The position numbers and the translations under genes were made by a program. A model generated the notes under the pieces. The model searched no databases, was not told where the DNA came from, and was given only the letters and a program-made list of their open reading frames with translations. Shown piece after piece: positions 52,554-60,347 of a DNA stretch of 64,000 nucleotides. The stretch is from assembly GCF_003752365.1 (NCBI RefSeq), contig NZ_RJUO01000005.1, positions 1 through 64,000 on the forward strand, written 5' to 3'. Numbering within the stretch: the first letter of the stretch is position 1; every line of letters starts with the position of its first letter. The DNA comes from Frondihabitans sp. PhB188. Its GTDB lineage: Bacteria; Actinomycetota; Actinomycetes; Actinomycetales; Microbacteriaceae.

Positions 52554-53506
52554 CGGCGGCGGCTCGCCAGCGTCTCGCTCGGGTACTGGCCGTGGCGCTG
52601 GGCGTAGGCCGCGGCGAAGCGCCCGGCGTGGGCCATGCCCCACTTCTGGGCGATGCCGGCGACGGTCGCCGTGGAGGGATCCGACAGGAGGAGCTCCTCG
52701 TGGATGCTGTCGAGGCGGATCTGCCTGAGGTAGCTGTTGGGGCTCATGTCGAAGTGGCGGACGAAGGCCTGCTGCAGAGTGCGGAGGCTGACGTTGGCGA
52801 TGCGGGCGAGGTCGGCCGTCGTGATCGGCAGGTGCGCGTGCTCGTGGGCGTACTCGACGGCACGGCGCACGTGGGCGTACCGCGGAAGCAGCAGCTCGGC
52901 GGGCAGCTCGGCCGCGGTCAGCGGATACAGCTCGATGAGCGACACCGCGGCGATCCGCCCCATCTCGGCCTGGAGCAGTGGGCTGGCGTGCCGGTCGAGC
53001 ACGGTCGCCGAGATGAGCGAGACCGTCTGCCGCCAGCGCTGGAGCGCCTGGTCGGTGGGCCGCGCGGTGTGGTCGAAGGCGAGGTGGCCGGTGTACACGC
53101 CCCGCTCGCCGAGGATCGTCTCGACGGTGGTCCGGTTGACCTGGACGAGGCGCTGATCCCACTGCTCGAAGCCGAAGGTGAACGGGTCGGTCGGCCACAG
53201 CTGCGGGACACCCGGCTCGGCCACGACCTCGCGACGCCCGTCGTCGAATCGACCCGTTCCGCGACTGAGCGAGGTGACGACGAAATCGTCGCCGGCGGGC
53301 ATCTCGCCCTCCATGTGCCCCTCGAAGCGCAGCGCCCGGACGGTCATCGACGAATCGCCGGCCGCCGCGTACCGGAAGGAGAAGGGCGCGTCGCACTCTC
53401 CGGCTCGCCACTCGACGCCGTTGTAGGCGCTCGCAAGCATCTCGCGGGCTTCGACGATGTCGGTGCCGCTCGTGTCGACCTCGAGACGGTCCGGATTCTC
53501 TCTCAA
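52550..53506 (-). CDS. AraC family transcriptional regulator
   Basis: A 318-aa AraC-type regulator with an AraC_binding_2-like N-terminal domain and two C-terminal HTH motifs (HLPITTADLARIANVSLRTLQQAFVRHFDMSPNSYLRQIRLDSIHEELL and VAGIAQKWGMAHAGRFAAAYAQRHGQYPSETL, about residues 220-315). The start is placed at TTG 53506 because the frame closes soon upstream; a shorter start cannot be excluded. An inverted repeat CTGTTC-N7-GAACAG sits directly at this start. Target genes are not obvious. Confidence 0.88.
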   Translation of the reverse strand: MRENPDRLEVDTSGTDIVEAREMLASAYNGVEWRAGECDAPFSFRYAAAGDSSMTVRALRFEGHMEGEMPAGDDFVVTSLSRGTGRFDDGRREVVAEPGVPQLWPTDPFTFGFEQWDQRLVQVNRTTVETILGERGVYTGHLAFDHTARPTDQALQRWRQTVSLISATVLDRHASPLLQAEMGRIAAVSLIELYPLTAAELPAELLLPRYAHVRRAVEYAHEHAHLPITTADLARIANVSLRTLQQAFVRHFDMSPNSYLRQIRLDSIHEELLLSDPSTATVAGIAQKWGMAHAGRFAAAYAQRHGQYPSETLASRRR

Positions 53507-53525
53507 CTGTTCACCGTGAGAACAG
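53507..53525. promoter_or_regulatory. Inverted repeat CTGTTC-N7-GAACAG
   Basis: A perfect 6-7-6 inverted repeat that abuts the AraC gene start and is 50 bp from the end of the TetR gene. It may be an autoregulatory operator. Confidence 0.45.
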
Positions 53526-53574
53526 TCGCACGGCGGTACCTCGACGAGGCTGGCCTATCCGGAATACGTCGGAG

Positions 53575-54186
53575 TCAGAATCGGTCGTCGACCGTCTCGC
53601 CGTTCTGGTAGACCGACATCAGCATCGCGGCAGCGAGACGGGCGGAGCGCGCGGGCTTGGCCGTGTGGTGGATCCCGGCCTCGGCGCGAGCGCCCTGGAT
53701 CAGGATCGTGAGGGCGTCCGACACGTAGTCGGGCAGCCCCGCGCGAGCGCAGAGCACCGACATGTGACGCTCGACCTCCTCGAAGTGCTGCACGGCCAGT
53801 GCGGCGATCCCCTCGTCTTCGCGGCCGACCTCGGCGTACGCGTTGACGAAGCAGCAGCCGCGCCACGTGGTGTCGGCGAAGCACTCCTCCATGTACGAGA
53901 AGACCTCGAGGATCTCGTCGCGGGGGTCGTCGACACGCGTGCCGTTCTTCTCGAGCCGAGCCACCCAGCCCTGGTGCTTGTAGGCGAGGACGGCGACGAG
54001 GATCTCGCGCTTGGTCGCGTAGCGGCGCGTGATCTCGCCGACCGACGACTCCGCCCTGTCGGCGATGGCATCGAGGGTCACCCAGTCGATGCTGTGCTCG
54101 GTGAAGAGGGAGTCTGCGGCTCGGAGGATCGCGCGCTCGGCGTCGGTGTCGATGACGACGGACGTCAGGGAGAGAGAGGAGGCCAT
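53575..54186 (-). CDS. TetR family transcriptional regulator
   Basis: A 203-aa TetR regulator with HTH in AERAILRAADSLFTEHSIDWVTLDAIADRAESSVGEITRRYATKREILVAVLAYKHQ and a TetR_C domain resembling the group with FVNAYAEVGREDEGIAALAVQHFEEVERHMSVLCARAGLPD. ATG 54186 is preferred; GTG 54210 would add eight residues. Upstream, TATCGGGTGA-CAC-TCACGATA (54198-54218) is an imperfect inverted repeat that may be its own operator. Same strand as the AraC gene. Confidence 0.88.
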   Translation of the reverse strand: MASSLSLTSVVIDTDAERAILRAADSLFTEHSIDWVTLDAIADRAESSVGEITRRYATKREILVAVLAYKHQGWVARLEKNGTRVDDPRDEILEVFSYMEECFADTTWRGCCFVNAYAEVGREDEGIAALAVQHFEEVERHMSVLCARAGLPDYVSDALTILIQGARAEAGIHHTAKPARSARLAAAMLMSVYQNGETVDDRF

Positions 54187-54419
54187 GAACCGTTTCTTAT
54201 CGGGTGACACTCACGATAGGTCTGCCCGGGCACGGCTGCACCCCGGCTGTCCCGTTTCCGCACGCGGACCGGGTGCGGTTATCCGATTTGCGCACGCTCC
54301 GTGAGGATGAACGACTCAGCCGGTCTCCGGGCCGTCACGGCGATCTAGATTCATGCCATCGAGCCGCACGGCCGACCGAAGAAGGACCGGGGCACACACC
54401 CCGAGGAGGAGCAACCAGC

Positions 54420-54650
54420 ATGGACATCACCACCGACCTCAAGCAGGGCCGCTCGGCGACCACGGCCTCATCGCGGCTCGTGCCGCGCGGACGCTCCTCC
54501 TACCGCCCCAAGGGCCGGGAGACGCTCAAGGCCATTCCGGGGCACCGCCACGCGAAGACGACGAGCACCATCGGCACAGCCGGCAGCGTCATGGCCCTCG
54601 CCGGCACGTCGGCCGCCGCGATCGCCCTCATGCTCGGCCTCGGTCAGTGA
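54420..54650 (+). CDS. Small basic protein with C-terminal transmembrane helix
   Basis: A 76-aa protein: 48 basic/polar residues (RGRSSYRPKGRETLKAIPGHRHAKTT) followed by one hydrophobic helix (AGSVMALAGTSAAAIALMLGLG) ending at the C-terminus. A very good GAGGAGGAG site precedes the ATG. It overlaps the next small gene by GTGA. Not recognised; the layout suggests a tail-anchored membrane peptide. Confidence 0.7.
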   Translation: MDITTDLKQGRSATTASSRLVPRGRSSYRPKGRETLKAIPGHRHAKTTSTIGTAGSVMALAGTSAAAIALMLGLGQ

Positions 54651-54829
54651 GCCTGTACGTGCGGCACGCCTCGGCGATGCCCGCCCGCATCGAGGTCTAC
54701 CCGAAGCGTCGTCGCACCCTCGTGGTGGACGTCTTCGCGGCGACCCCGACCAGGCGCGACGAACCGACGGCTCCCGACGTCTGCTACGCCGACTTCTTCG
54801 TCGACGCCGCCGGCCTGATCGCGTCCTGA
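54647..54829 (+). CDS. Small hypothetical protein coupled to the upstream gene
   Basis: A 60-aa protein (YVRHASAMPARIEVYPKRRRTLVVDVFAATPTRRDEPTAPDVCYADFFVDAAGLIAS) whose GTG start overlaps the upstream stop by 4 nt. The alternating hydrophobic pattern suggests a small beta-rich fold. Only the coupling and codon pattern support it as a gene. No family recognised. Confidence 0.55.
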   Translation: MSLYVRHASAMPARIEVYPKRRRTLVVDVFAATPTRRDEPTAPDVCYADFFVDAAGLIAS

Positions 54830-54835
54830 GCCCTG

Positions 54836-54903
54836 GGGGCCGGTCGCTCTTCGGGGCCGGTCGGTTTTCAGGGCCGGTCGGTCTTCCGGGTCAGTCGCTC
54901 TTC
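54836..54903 (+). repeat. 17-bp tandem repeat, four units
   Basis: GGGGCCGGTCGCTCTTC (54836), GGGGCCGGTCGGTTTTC (54853), AGGGCCGGTCGGTCTTC (54870) and CGGGTCAGTCGCTCTTC (54887). The fourth unit contains the stop codon and last codons of the leftward DUF2945 gene, so the array seems to have grown outward from the gene end. Confidence 0.85.
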
Positions 54904-55109
54904 AGCTTCCGGAGCGCCGAGCCCTTGTGGGCGGCCTCCGCGGACGACTTCTCGGACTCGACGATGTAGGTCGGCTCGTCGTCCGACGCCGTGAACTTCT
55001 GCCCGTCGAACTCGAAGTCCTTGACGCGTCGTTCCTTGACGACGCCGGTCGTCCGGCCCTGCGGGGTGTTCCACGACACGCGGTCGCCCTTCTCAATGGA
55101 GTCGCTCAT
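54891..55109 (-). CDS. DUF2945 (HVA1/Tudor-like) protein
   Basis: A 72-aa small basic protein matching the DUF2945/hypervirulence-associated Tudor-like family: KGDRVSWNTPQGRTTGVVKERRVKDFEFDGQKFTASDDEPTYIVESEKSSAEAAHKGSALRKLK, covering the family end to end. It forms a small SH3/Tudor-like barrel of unknown role and is often found with stress genes. ATG 55109 is chosen since the family starts there. A 17-bp tandem array overlaps its 3' end. Confidence 0.88.
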   Translation of the reverse strand: MSDSIEKGDRVSWNTPQGRTTGVVKERRVKDFEFDGQKFTASDDEPTYIVESEKSSAEAAHKGSALRKLKSD

Positions 55110-55224
55110 GGACGACACCGTAGGCCGGGCTGCCTGACGGGGGACAAAGCGTGGCGACCGGGGGCACACTCGGGCGAGTGACCATCACTTCTCAACTCAC
55201 CTCCCACGAATATGGCGGCCGCTC

Positions 55225-55899
55225 GTGAAGAAGCCTGTCGCCGTCCTGTTCGACATCGACGAGACCCTCGTCCACACCGGCGGAGCGGGCGGTCGCAGCT
55301 GGAAGGCCGCGTTCCTCGACCTGCACGGCGTCCCCGCCGACATCGGCGAGCACACCTCGTCGGGCGAGACCGACCCCGCAGTCGGTCGCGAGACGTTCCA
55401 GGGCGTCCTCCACCGCGAGCCGACCCCGGATGAGCTCGCCCGCCTCTACGCGCGCTACCTCTGGCACCTCGCCGCCGACATCCGCACGTCGCCCGGCTAC
55501 CGGGTCGAGGCCGGAGCTGACGATCTGCTCCACCGCCTTGCGGACGAGGGCGTCGTGCTGGGCGTCATCTCCGGCGCGATGGAGGGGGCCGCCCGCGCCA
55601 AGATGGAGCCCGGCGACCTCGGCCGCTACTTCGTGTTCGGCGGCTACGGCTCCGACTCCCCGGATCGCGACGAGGCGACCCGCGCCGCGATCCGCAAGGC
55701 GTCGCTCATCGTCGGCCACGACCTGGAGCCCGACGAGGTCCTCGTCGTCGGCGACACCCCGCGCGATATCGCGTCGGCGCACGCCGCAGGCGCCCTGGGC
55801 ATCGGCGTCGCCACCGGGCACTTCACGGCGCAGGAACTCGCAGCCGCCGGCGCGGACGCCGTTCTCGGCGACCTCACCGAGGCGTTCCCCGGCCTCTGA
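55225..55899 (+). CDS. HAD superfamily hydrolase (phosphoglycolate-phosphatase-like)
   Basis: A 224-aa HAD phosphatase: motif I VAVLFDIDETLVHTGG (DxD, residues 10-12), a helical cap, motif II VLGVISGAMEG, motif III region IRKASLIVGHDLEPDE and motif IV VLVVGDTPRDIASAHAAG. This is the beta-phosphoglucomutase/PGP-like subgroup; the phosphate ester it cleaves is unknown. Start GTG 55225. It contains one CGCAGGAACT word (55829, read as AQEL). Confidence 0.9.
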   Translation: MKKPVAVLFDIDETLVHTGGAGGRSWKAAFLDLHGVPADIGEHTSSGETDPAVGRETFQGVLHREPTPDELARLYARYLWHLAADIRTSPGYRVEAGADDLLHRLADEGVVLGVISGAMEGAARAKMEPGDLGRYFVFGGYGSDSPDRDEATRAAIRKASLIVGHDLEPDEVLVVGDTPRDIASAHAAGALGIGVATGHFTAQELAAAGADAVLGDLTEAFPGL

Positions 55900-55910
55900 C
55901 GCCGTCGCGA

Positions 55911-56006
55911 CCGCGGCTTCGAGACAGCTCGGCCTCGAGACAGCGCGGCTTCGAGACAGCGCGGCTCCGAGACGGCGCGGCGTCCAGACTGCGCGGCGTA
56001 CTGTCG
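55911..56006 (+). repeat. 16-bp tandem repeat, five to six units
   Basis: Head-to-tail units of GCGCGGCTTCGAGACA type begin at 55911, 55927, 55943, 55959, 55975 and 55991, diverging progressively to the right. The array starts 12 nt after the HAD stop and fills half the spacer before the acidic-protein gene. Confidence 0.85.
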
Positions 56007-56106
56007 CGCGGGTGACGATCAACTGTCACCACGGACCTGGCGAAGCAGCGGCTTTCCCCCGGATCCGAAGCCCCAAGGCCGACCCGTATCGACAAGGACT
56101 CACGAC

Positions 56107-56430
56107 ATGAGCGACTCAGCAGCAACCGATTCCGACCTCCCGACCGACGCGACCGATCCGAAGCCAGGAATCGAGACCGCGCCCGATCGCCGCGACAGCG
56201 ACGACCCCACCGTCGACAGCCCGCGGTCCGAGGCGGTCACGCGCGACCTGCAGGACAGCGACGTCGAGGAGTCCGCAGCCGTCGACGACGACATCGACAC
56301 GGACGACATCGTAGCTCTGCCTGGAACCGGCGGACCAGACGACGGCGGCGACATCGAGGTCGACGAATCGGAGCTGAACCTCTCGGGCGACTCGATCCCC
56401 GGCCACCCCAAGCCGTCGGCCGGCCGCTGA
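56107..56430 (+). CDS. Small acidic, probably disordered protein
   Basis: A 107-aa protein very rich in Asp, Glu, Ser and Thr and almost free of aromatic residues (for example SAAVDDDIDTDDIVALPGTGG), predicted to be soluble and intrinsically disordered. No signal peptide. ATG 56107 follows CAAGGA. Similar short acidic proteins are common in Microbacteriaceae beside stress genes but have no assigned role. Confidence 0.7.
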   Translation: MSDSAATDSDLPTDATDPKPGIETAPDRRDSDDPTVDSPRSEAVTRDLQDSDVEESAAVDDDIDTDDIVALPGTGGPDDGGDIEVDESELNLSGDSIPGHPKPSAGR

Positions 56431-56442
56431 CGACGACTCCCT

Positions 56443-56481
56443 GTACCCCGACTGATCGACGCCGGAGACCGATCGGGGTAC
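56443..56481 (+). promoter_or_regulatory. Hairpin directly before the alcohol dehydrogenase RBS
   Basis: GTACCCCGA (56443-56451) pairs with TCGGGGTAC (56473-56481), with an inner GATCG/CGATC. It ends 2 nt before the GGGAGG site of the next gene, so it could terminate the acidic-protein transcript or affect translation of the dehydrogenase. Confidence 0.4.
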
Positions 56482-56490
56482 GAGGGAGGT

Positions 56491-57666
56491 ATGAAGGCAC
56501 TCACCTACCAGTCGATCACGAACGTCAGCGTCGAAGACGTCCCCAACCCCGAGATCCGCGAGCCCGGTGATGCGATCATCAAGGTCACCTCAGCGGCGAT
56601 CTGCGGCAGCGACCTCCACCTCTACGACGTCTTCGACCCTTACCTCGACAAGGGCGACGTGCTCGGTCACGAGACCATGGGCGTCGTCACCGAGGTCGGA
56701 CCCGGCGTCGAGCGCATCAAGGTCGGCGACCGCGTCGTCGTGCCGTTCGTCATCGCGTGCGGAGACTGCTTCATGTGCGACCGCGGCCTGTTCTCGCAGT
56801 GCGAGACCACGCAGGTCACCGAGTACGACTCCGGTGCGACGCTCTACGGCTACACGAAGCTCTACGGCCAGGTGCCCGGCGGCCAGGCCGAGTACCTGGG
56901 CATCAAGCGCGCCGACGCGAACCTGATCGTCGTCGGCGACGAGCTTCCCGACGAGCGCTACCTCTTCCTCAGCGACATCCTGCCTACCGCGTGGCAGGGC
57001 GTCGAGTACGCGAACGTGCCCGATGGCGGCACCCTCGTCGTGCTCGGCCTCGGCCCGGTCGGCCAGTTCGCCTCGCGCATCGGCGTGCACAAGGGCTTCC
57101 GCGTCATCGCGGTCGACCCGGTGCCCGAGCGACGCGACATGGCGAAGCGGCACGGGGTCGAGACCCTCGACCTCACGAAGGGCGTCGCCGACGAGATCAA
57201 GCGGATGACGGACGGCCGTGGGCCGGACTCCGTCGTGGACGCCGTCGGCATGGAGGCGCACGACCACGGCGGAGTCAGCCTCGTTCAGAAGTTCGCAGCC
57301 GCCCTGCCGGACGCCATCTCTCAGCCGCTCATCCAGAAGGCCGGCATCGACTCGCTGTCGGCGATGCACCTGGCCTTCGAGATCGTGCGCCGCGGCGGCA
57401 CGGTGTCTCTGAGCGGCGTCTACGGGGGCACCGCCGACCCCACGCCGTTCCTGTCGCTCTTCGACAAGCAGATCGCGATCCGCATGGGCCAGTGCAACGT
57501 CCACCACTGGATCGACACGCTGATGCCTCTCGTCGAAGACGCATCCGACCCGCTCGGCACCGAGGACCTCGTGACCCACCCGGTGCCGCTCGACCGCGCC
57601 GCCGAGATGTACGAGGTGTTCAAGAAGAAGGAGGACGGCTGCATCAAGGTCGTCCTCAAGCCCTAG
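56491..57666 (+). CDS. Zinc-dependent alcohol dehydrogenase, formaldehyde-dehydrogenase-like
   Basis: A 391-aa medium-chain dehydrogenase. Catalytic-zinc ligands are in AAICGSDLHLYD and GHETMG; the structural-zinc Cys cluster in CGDCFMCDRGLFSQC; the NAD motif is VVLGLGPVGQFASRI near residue 190. The long segment after AVGMEAHDHGG and the EYDSGATLYGYTKLYGQVPGGQAEYL insert are typical of the FDH-like group found widely in actinobacteria, acting on aldehydes or hemithioacetals. Substrate uncertain. A perfect terminator hairpin follows at 57701. Confidence 0.92.
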   Translation: MKALTYQSITNVSVEDVPNPEIREPGDAIIKVTSAAICGSDLHLYDVFDPYLDKGDVLGHETMGVVTEVGPGVERIKVGDRVVVPFVIACGDCFMCDRGLFSQCETTQVTEYDSGATLYGYTKLYGQVPGGQAEYLGIKRADANLIVVGDELPDERYLFLSDILPTAWQGVEYANVPDGGTLVVLGLGPVGQFASRIGVHKGFRVIAVDPVPERRDMAKRHGVETLDLTKGVADEIKRMTDGRGPDSVVDAVGMEAHDHGGVSLVQKFAAALPDAISQPLIQKAGIDSLSAMHLAFEIVRRGGTVSLSGVYGGTADPTPFLSLFDKQIAIRMGQCNVHHWIDTLMPLVEDASDPLGTEDLVTHPVPLDRAAEMYEVFKKKEDGCIKVVLKP

Positions 57667-57700
57667 GGCGCAGCGCCTCAGCGCACAGCGCACGCCGAAA

Positions 57701-57724
57701 GCCCCCGGTCGTCTGACCGGGGGC
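57701..57724. terminator. Bidirectional terminator
   Basis: GCCCCCGGTC (57701-57710) and GACCGGGGGC (57715-57724) form a perfect 10-bp stem with loop GTCT between the convergent dehydrogenase and SDR genes, flanked by GAAA and CTTCG. Confidence 0.85.
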
Positions 57725-57746
57725 CTTCGCACAAGGGTCGCAGGAA

Positions 57747-58646
57747 CTACGGAGTCACCATCCCGCCGTTCACGTTCAGGGTCTCTCCCGCGACGAAGCT
57801 CGACTCGCCCGAAGTCAGGAAGACGTACGCGGGTGCGATCTCGGCGGGCTGTCCGGCCCGCCCCATCGGCGACTCGCTCGAGCCGAACTCGGGCAGCGTC
57901 TCGGGGTCGACTCCCCCGGTCACCTGCAGCACGCTCCAGGTCGGGCCGGGGGCCACGACGTTGACGCGGATGCCGCGCTTCACGAGCTGCTGCGCCAGCC
58001 CCTTCGAGAAGTTGTTGATCGCCCCCTTGGTGGTGGCGTAGTCGAGGCGGTCGGGCGCGGGCACGTAGGCCTCGAGCGAAGCCGTGTTCACGATCGTCGA
58101 CCCGGGCTGGAGGTGCGGGAGCGCCGCCTTGACGATGCGGAACGGCGCGTACACGTTCGTCTTGAACGTCGTGTCGAACTGCTCGTCGGAGATCTCCTCG
58201 ATCGTCTCCTTCCACACCTGCTTGCCCGCCACGTTCACGACGGCGTCGAGGCCGCCGAGGCCGTCGACCGCGCGCTGCACGAGCTCGCTGCAGAACGCGG
58301 CGTCGGTGATATCGCCCGGAATCGGCACGGCCACGCGGCCTGCCGCCTCGATCAGGTCGATGACGTGCTGGGCGTCCTCCTGCTCCTCCGGCAGGTACGA
58401 GAGGGCGACGTCGGCGCCTTCGCGCGCGAACGCGATGGCGACCGCGGCGCCGATGCCGGAGTCGGCTCCGGTGATGAGCGCGCGGCGTCCCGTCAGTCGG
58501 CCAGTGCCGCGATAGGACTCCTCGCCGAGGTCGGGAACGGGCGTCATCTGCGACTGGAGGCCCGGCTCCGGCTGCTGCTGCACCTCGGGCGAGATGTTCG
58601 GGTAGCGGGTGCGGGGGTCTTCGAAGCTGTACTGGTCGTTGCTCAT
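57747..58646 (-). CDS. Short-chain dehydrogenase, YhdF/YhxC-like
   Basis: A 299-aa classical SDR with the extended N-terminus of the YhdF/YdaD/YhxC group (PRTRYPNISPEVQQQPEPGLQSQMTPVPDLGEESYRGTGRL). NAD site ALITGADSGIGAAVAIAFA, NVAGKQ, active-site Ser in IVNTASLEAY and YATTKGAINNFSKGLAQQL. In Bacillus such proteins belong to the general stress regulon. ATG 58646. Its stop overlaps a CGCAGGAACT word (57739). Substrate unknown. Confidence 0.9.
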   Translation of the reverse strand: MSNDQYSFEDPRTRYPNISPEVQQQPEPGLQSQMTPVPDLGEESYRGTGRLTGRRALITGADSGIGAAVAIAFAREGADVALSYLPEEQEDAQHVIDLIEAAGRVAVPIPGDITDAAFCSELVQRAVDGLGGLDAVVNVAGKQVWKETIEEISDEQFDTTFKTNVYAPFRIVKAALPHLQPGSTIVNTASLEAYVPAPDRLDYATTKGAINNFSKGLAQQLVKRGIRVNVVAPGPTWSVLQVTGGVDPETLPEFGSSESPMGRAGQPAEIAPAYVFLTSGESSFVAGETLNVNGGMVTP

Positions 58647-58791
58647 CGCAGGTGTCTCCTCTGCTCGGGTCACGGCGCCCGGGCTCAGAGGACGCCTCGG
58701 TCGCGACGGTATGCGCCGGGGCCTGCGTGGCCGCAGAGGTTGCACGGCACGGGGTACAGGGCGGGCGCCGCTGCACCCGCCCACCCGCCCG

Positions 58792-60261
58792 CTACTTGTT
58801 GCGCACCAGCGGCTTGATGTAGATCGCGCCGGTGGAGACGTCCTCTTCGAGCTTCTCGAGGGTGCGGCCGCGCGTCTCGGGGACGGCCCGCCACACGAAG
58901 AGCAGCGCGAGGGCGTTGACCACCGCGAACCCGAAGAACGTGCCGGTGATGCCGAACGCCGCGATGATCGTCGGGAAGTACAGGCCCAGGAACGCGTTGG
59001 CGATCCAGAGGCAGAACACCGAGACGCCGATTCCGAAGCCGCGCATCTTGAGCGGGAAGATCTCGGACAGGGTGACCCAGACGGCGACGTTCAGGAAGGT
59101 CTGCATCGATCCGACGAACAGGATGATCAGCACGAGCAGCACCCACGGGCGAGCAGCGTTGCCGACGGGCAGGGCGACCGAGCCGATGCCGATGAGCAGG
59201 TGGCAGATCGTGGTCAGGGTGAAGCCGATGATGAACGTGAGGCGACGCGGGAAGTGGTCCATCATGCGCAGGGCGATGACGGCGCCGATGACCGCGACGA
59301 TGCCGGGGCCGATGTTCACGATCAGCGCCGTCTGAGCGCCGAAGCCGGCCTCGCGGAGCACGCTCTGGCCGTAGTACATGACCGCGTTGATGCCGGTGAG
59401 CTGCTGGGCGACACCCAGGCCGATGCCGACCAGGATGATGCGGACGAACCACTTGTTGCGCAGGATCTCGCCGATCGACAGGGTCTGGCGCTTCGACTCC
59501 TCGGAGGTGACCTCGTCGATCTCCTTCAGCTCGGCGACGGCGCGCTCCTTGGTGCGAAGCGTCGACAGGACCGTGAGAGCCTCTTCGTCGCGGCCCTTGC
59601 TGACGAGCCAGCGCGGCGACTCGGGCATGCGCAGCATTCCGATGAACAGCGCGATGGCGGGCAGCGCCTCGATCGACAGCATGATGCGCCAGACGCCGTT
59701 GCCCTCGCCCCAGATGTTGCCGATGATCGCGTTGATGATGAAGGCGGCGAGCTGGCCCGAGACGATCATGAGCTCGTTGCGGCCGGCGAGCGAGCCGCGG
59801 ATCTCGAACGGCGCGAGCTCGGCGAGGAAGACGGGGACGACCGTCGAGGCCGCACCGACGGCGAGGCCGAGGATCACACGGCCGACGAGCATCACTCCGA
59901 ACGTCGGTGCGACCACGCAGACCATGGCGCCGATGAAGAACAGCACGCTCATGAGGATGATCGACTTGCGACGGCCCCAGGCGTCCGAGAGACGGCCACC
60001 CGTGATGGCGCCGATCGCGGCGCCGAAGAGGAGGCCCGACGTCACAGCGCCCTCGGTGAGGTTGGTGAGGCCGAGCTCCTTGACCATCGGGCTGAGTGCG
60101 CCGTTGATGACCGAGGTGTCGTAACCGAAGAGGAGGCCGCCGAAGGTGGCAATCAGGGCGACCTGGCCGAGGCGCCTCGAGTGCGGTCCGGTCGTGAGCG
60201 GGGGCAGAGCCGAGGCGGCGCTGCCCGTCGCTGAGTCGGTGGGGCGGGTGGTCGAGGTCAT
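58792..60261 (-). CDS. Sugar porter MFS transporter
   Basis: A 489-aa MFS transporter of the sugar-porter family with 12 predicted helices: GGLLFGYDTSVINGAL in helix 1, GGRLSDAWGRRKSI between helices 2 and 3, PESPRWLVSKGR after helix 6, QQLTGINAVMYYGQSVL in helix 7 and VPETRGRTLEKLEED after helix 12, all classical. This resembles myo-inositol or xylose/H+ symporters (IolT/XylE). ATG 60261. Downstream of an inositol-dehydrogenase-like and a TIM-barrel isomerase gene, so myo-inositol or a related polyol is a plausible substrate. Confidence 0.92.
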   Translation of the reverse strand: MTSTTRPTDSATGSAASALPPLTTGPHSRRLGQVALIATFGGLLFGYDTSVINGALSPMVKELGLTNLTEGAVTSGLLFGAAIGAITGGRLSDAWGRRKSIILMSVLFFIGAMVCVVAPTFGVMLVGRVILGLAVGAASTVVPVFLAELAPFEIRGSLAGRNELMIVSGQLAAFIINAIIGNIWGEGNGVWRIMLSIEALPAIALFIGMLRMPESPRWLVSKGRDEEALTVLSTLRTKERAVAELKEIDEVTSEESKRQTLSIGEILRNKWFVRIILVGIGLGVAQQLTGINAVMYYGQSVLREAGFGAQTALIVNIGPGIVAVIGAVIALRMMDHFPRRLTFIIGFTLTTICHLLIGIGSVALPVGNAARPWVLLVLIILFVGSMQTFLNVAVWVTLSEIFPLKMRGFGIGVSVFCLWIANAFLGLYFPTIIAAFGITGTFFGFAVVNALALLFVWRAVPETRGRTLEKLEEDVSTGAIYIKPLVRNK

Positions 60262-60285
60262 GGGAACTCCTTTGTTCTGGTGAAA

Positions 60286-60330
60286 GGCGGTTCTGTGAAG
60301 GGCGGTTCTGTGAAGGTCGGTTCTGTGAGC
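60286..60330 (+). repeat. 15-bp tandem repeat in the MFS leader region
   Basis: GGCGGTTCTGTGAAG at 60286 and 60301 is perfect; a third unit GTCGGTTCTGTGAGC at 60316 has three changes. It lies between the oxidoreductase stop (60348) and the MFS start (60261), i.e. within the intercistronic leader of the transporter mRNA. Confidence 0.9.
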
Positions 60331-60347
60331 GGAGACGGAGCAGAGGG

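Noticed and set aside
55911-56006. Possible CRISPR-like array
   Set aside because: Units are contiguous 16-mers without spacers and diverge progressively, so this is a plain tandem repeat; no cas genes are present.
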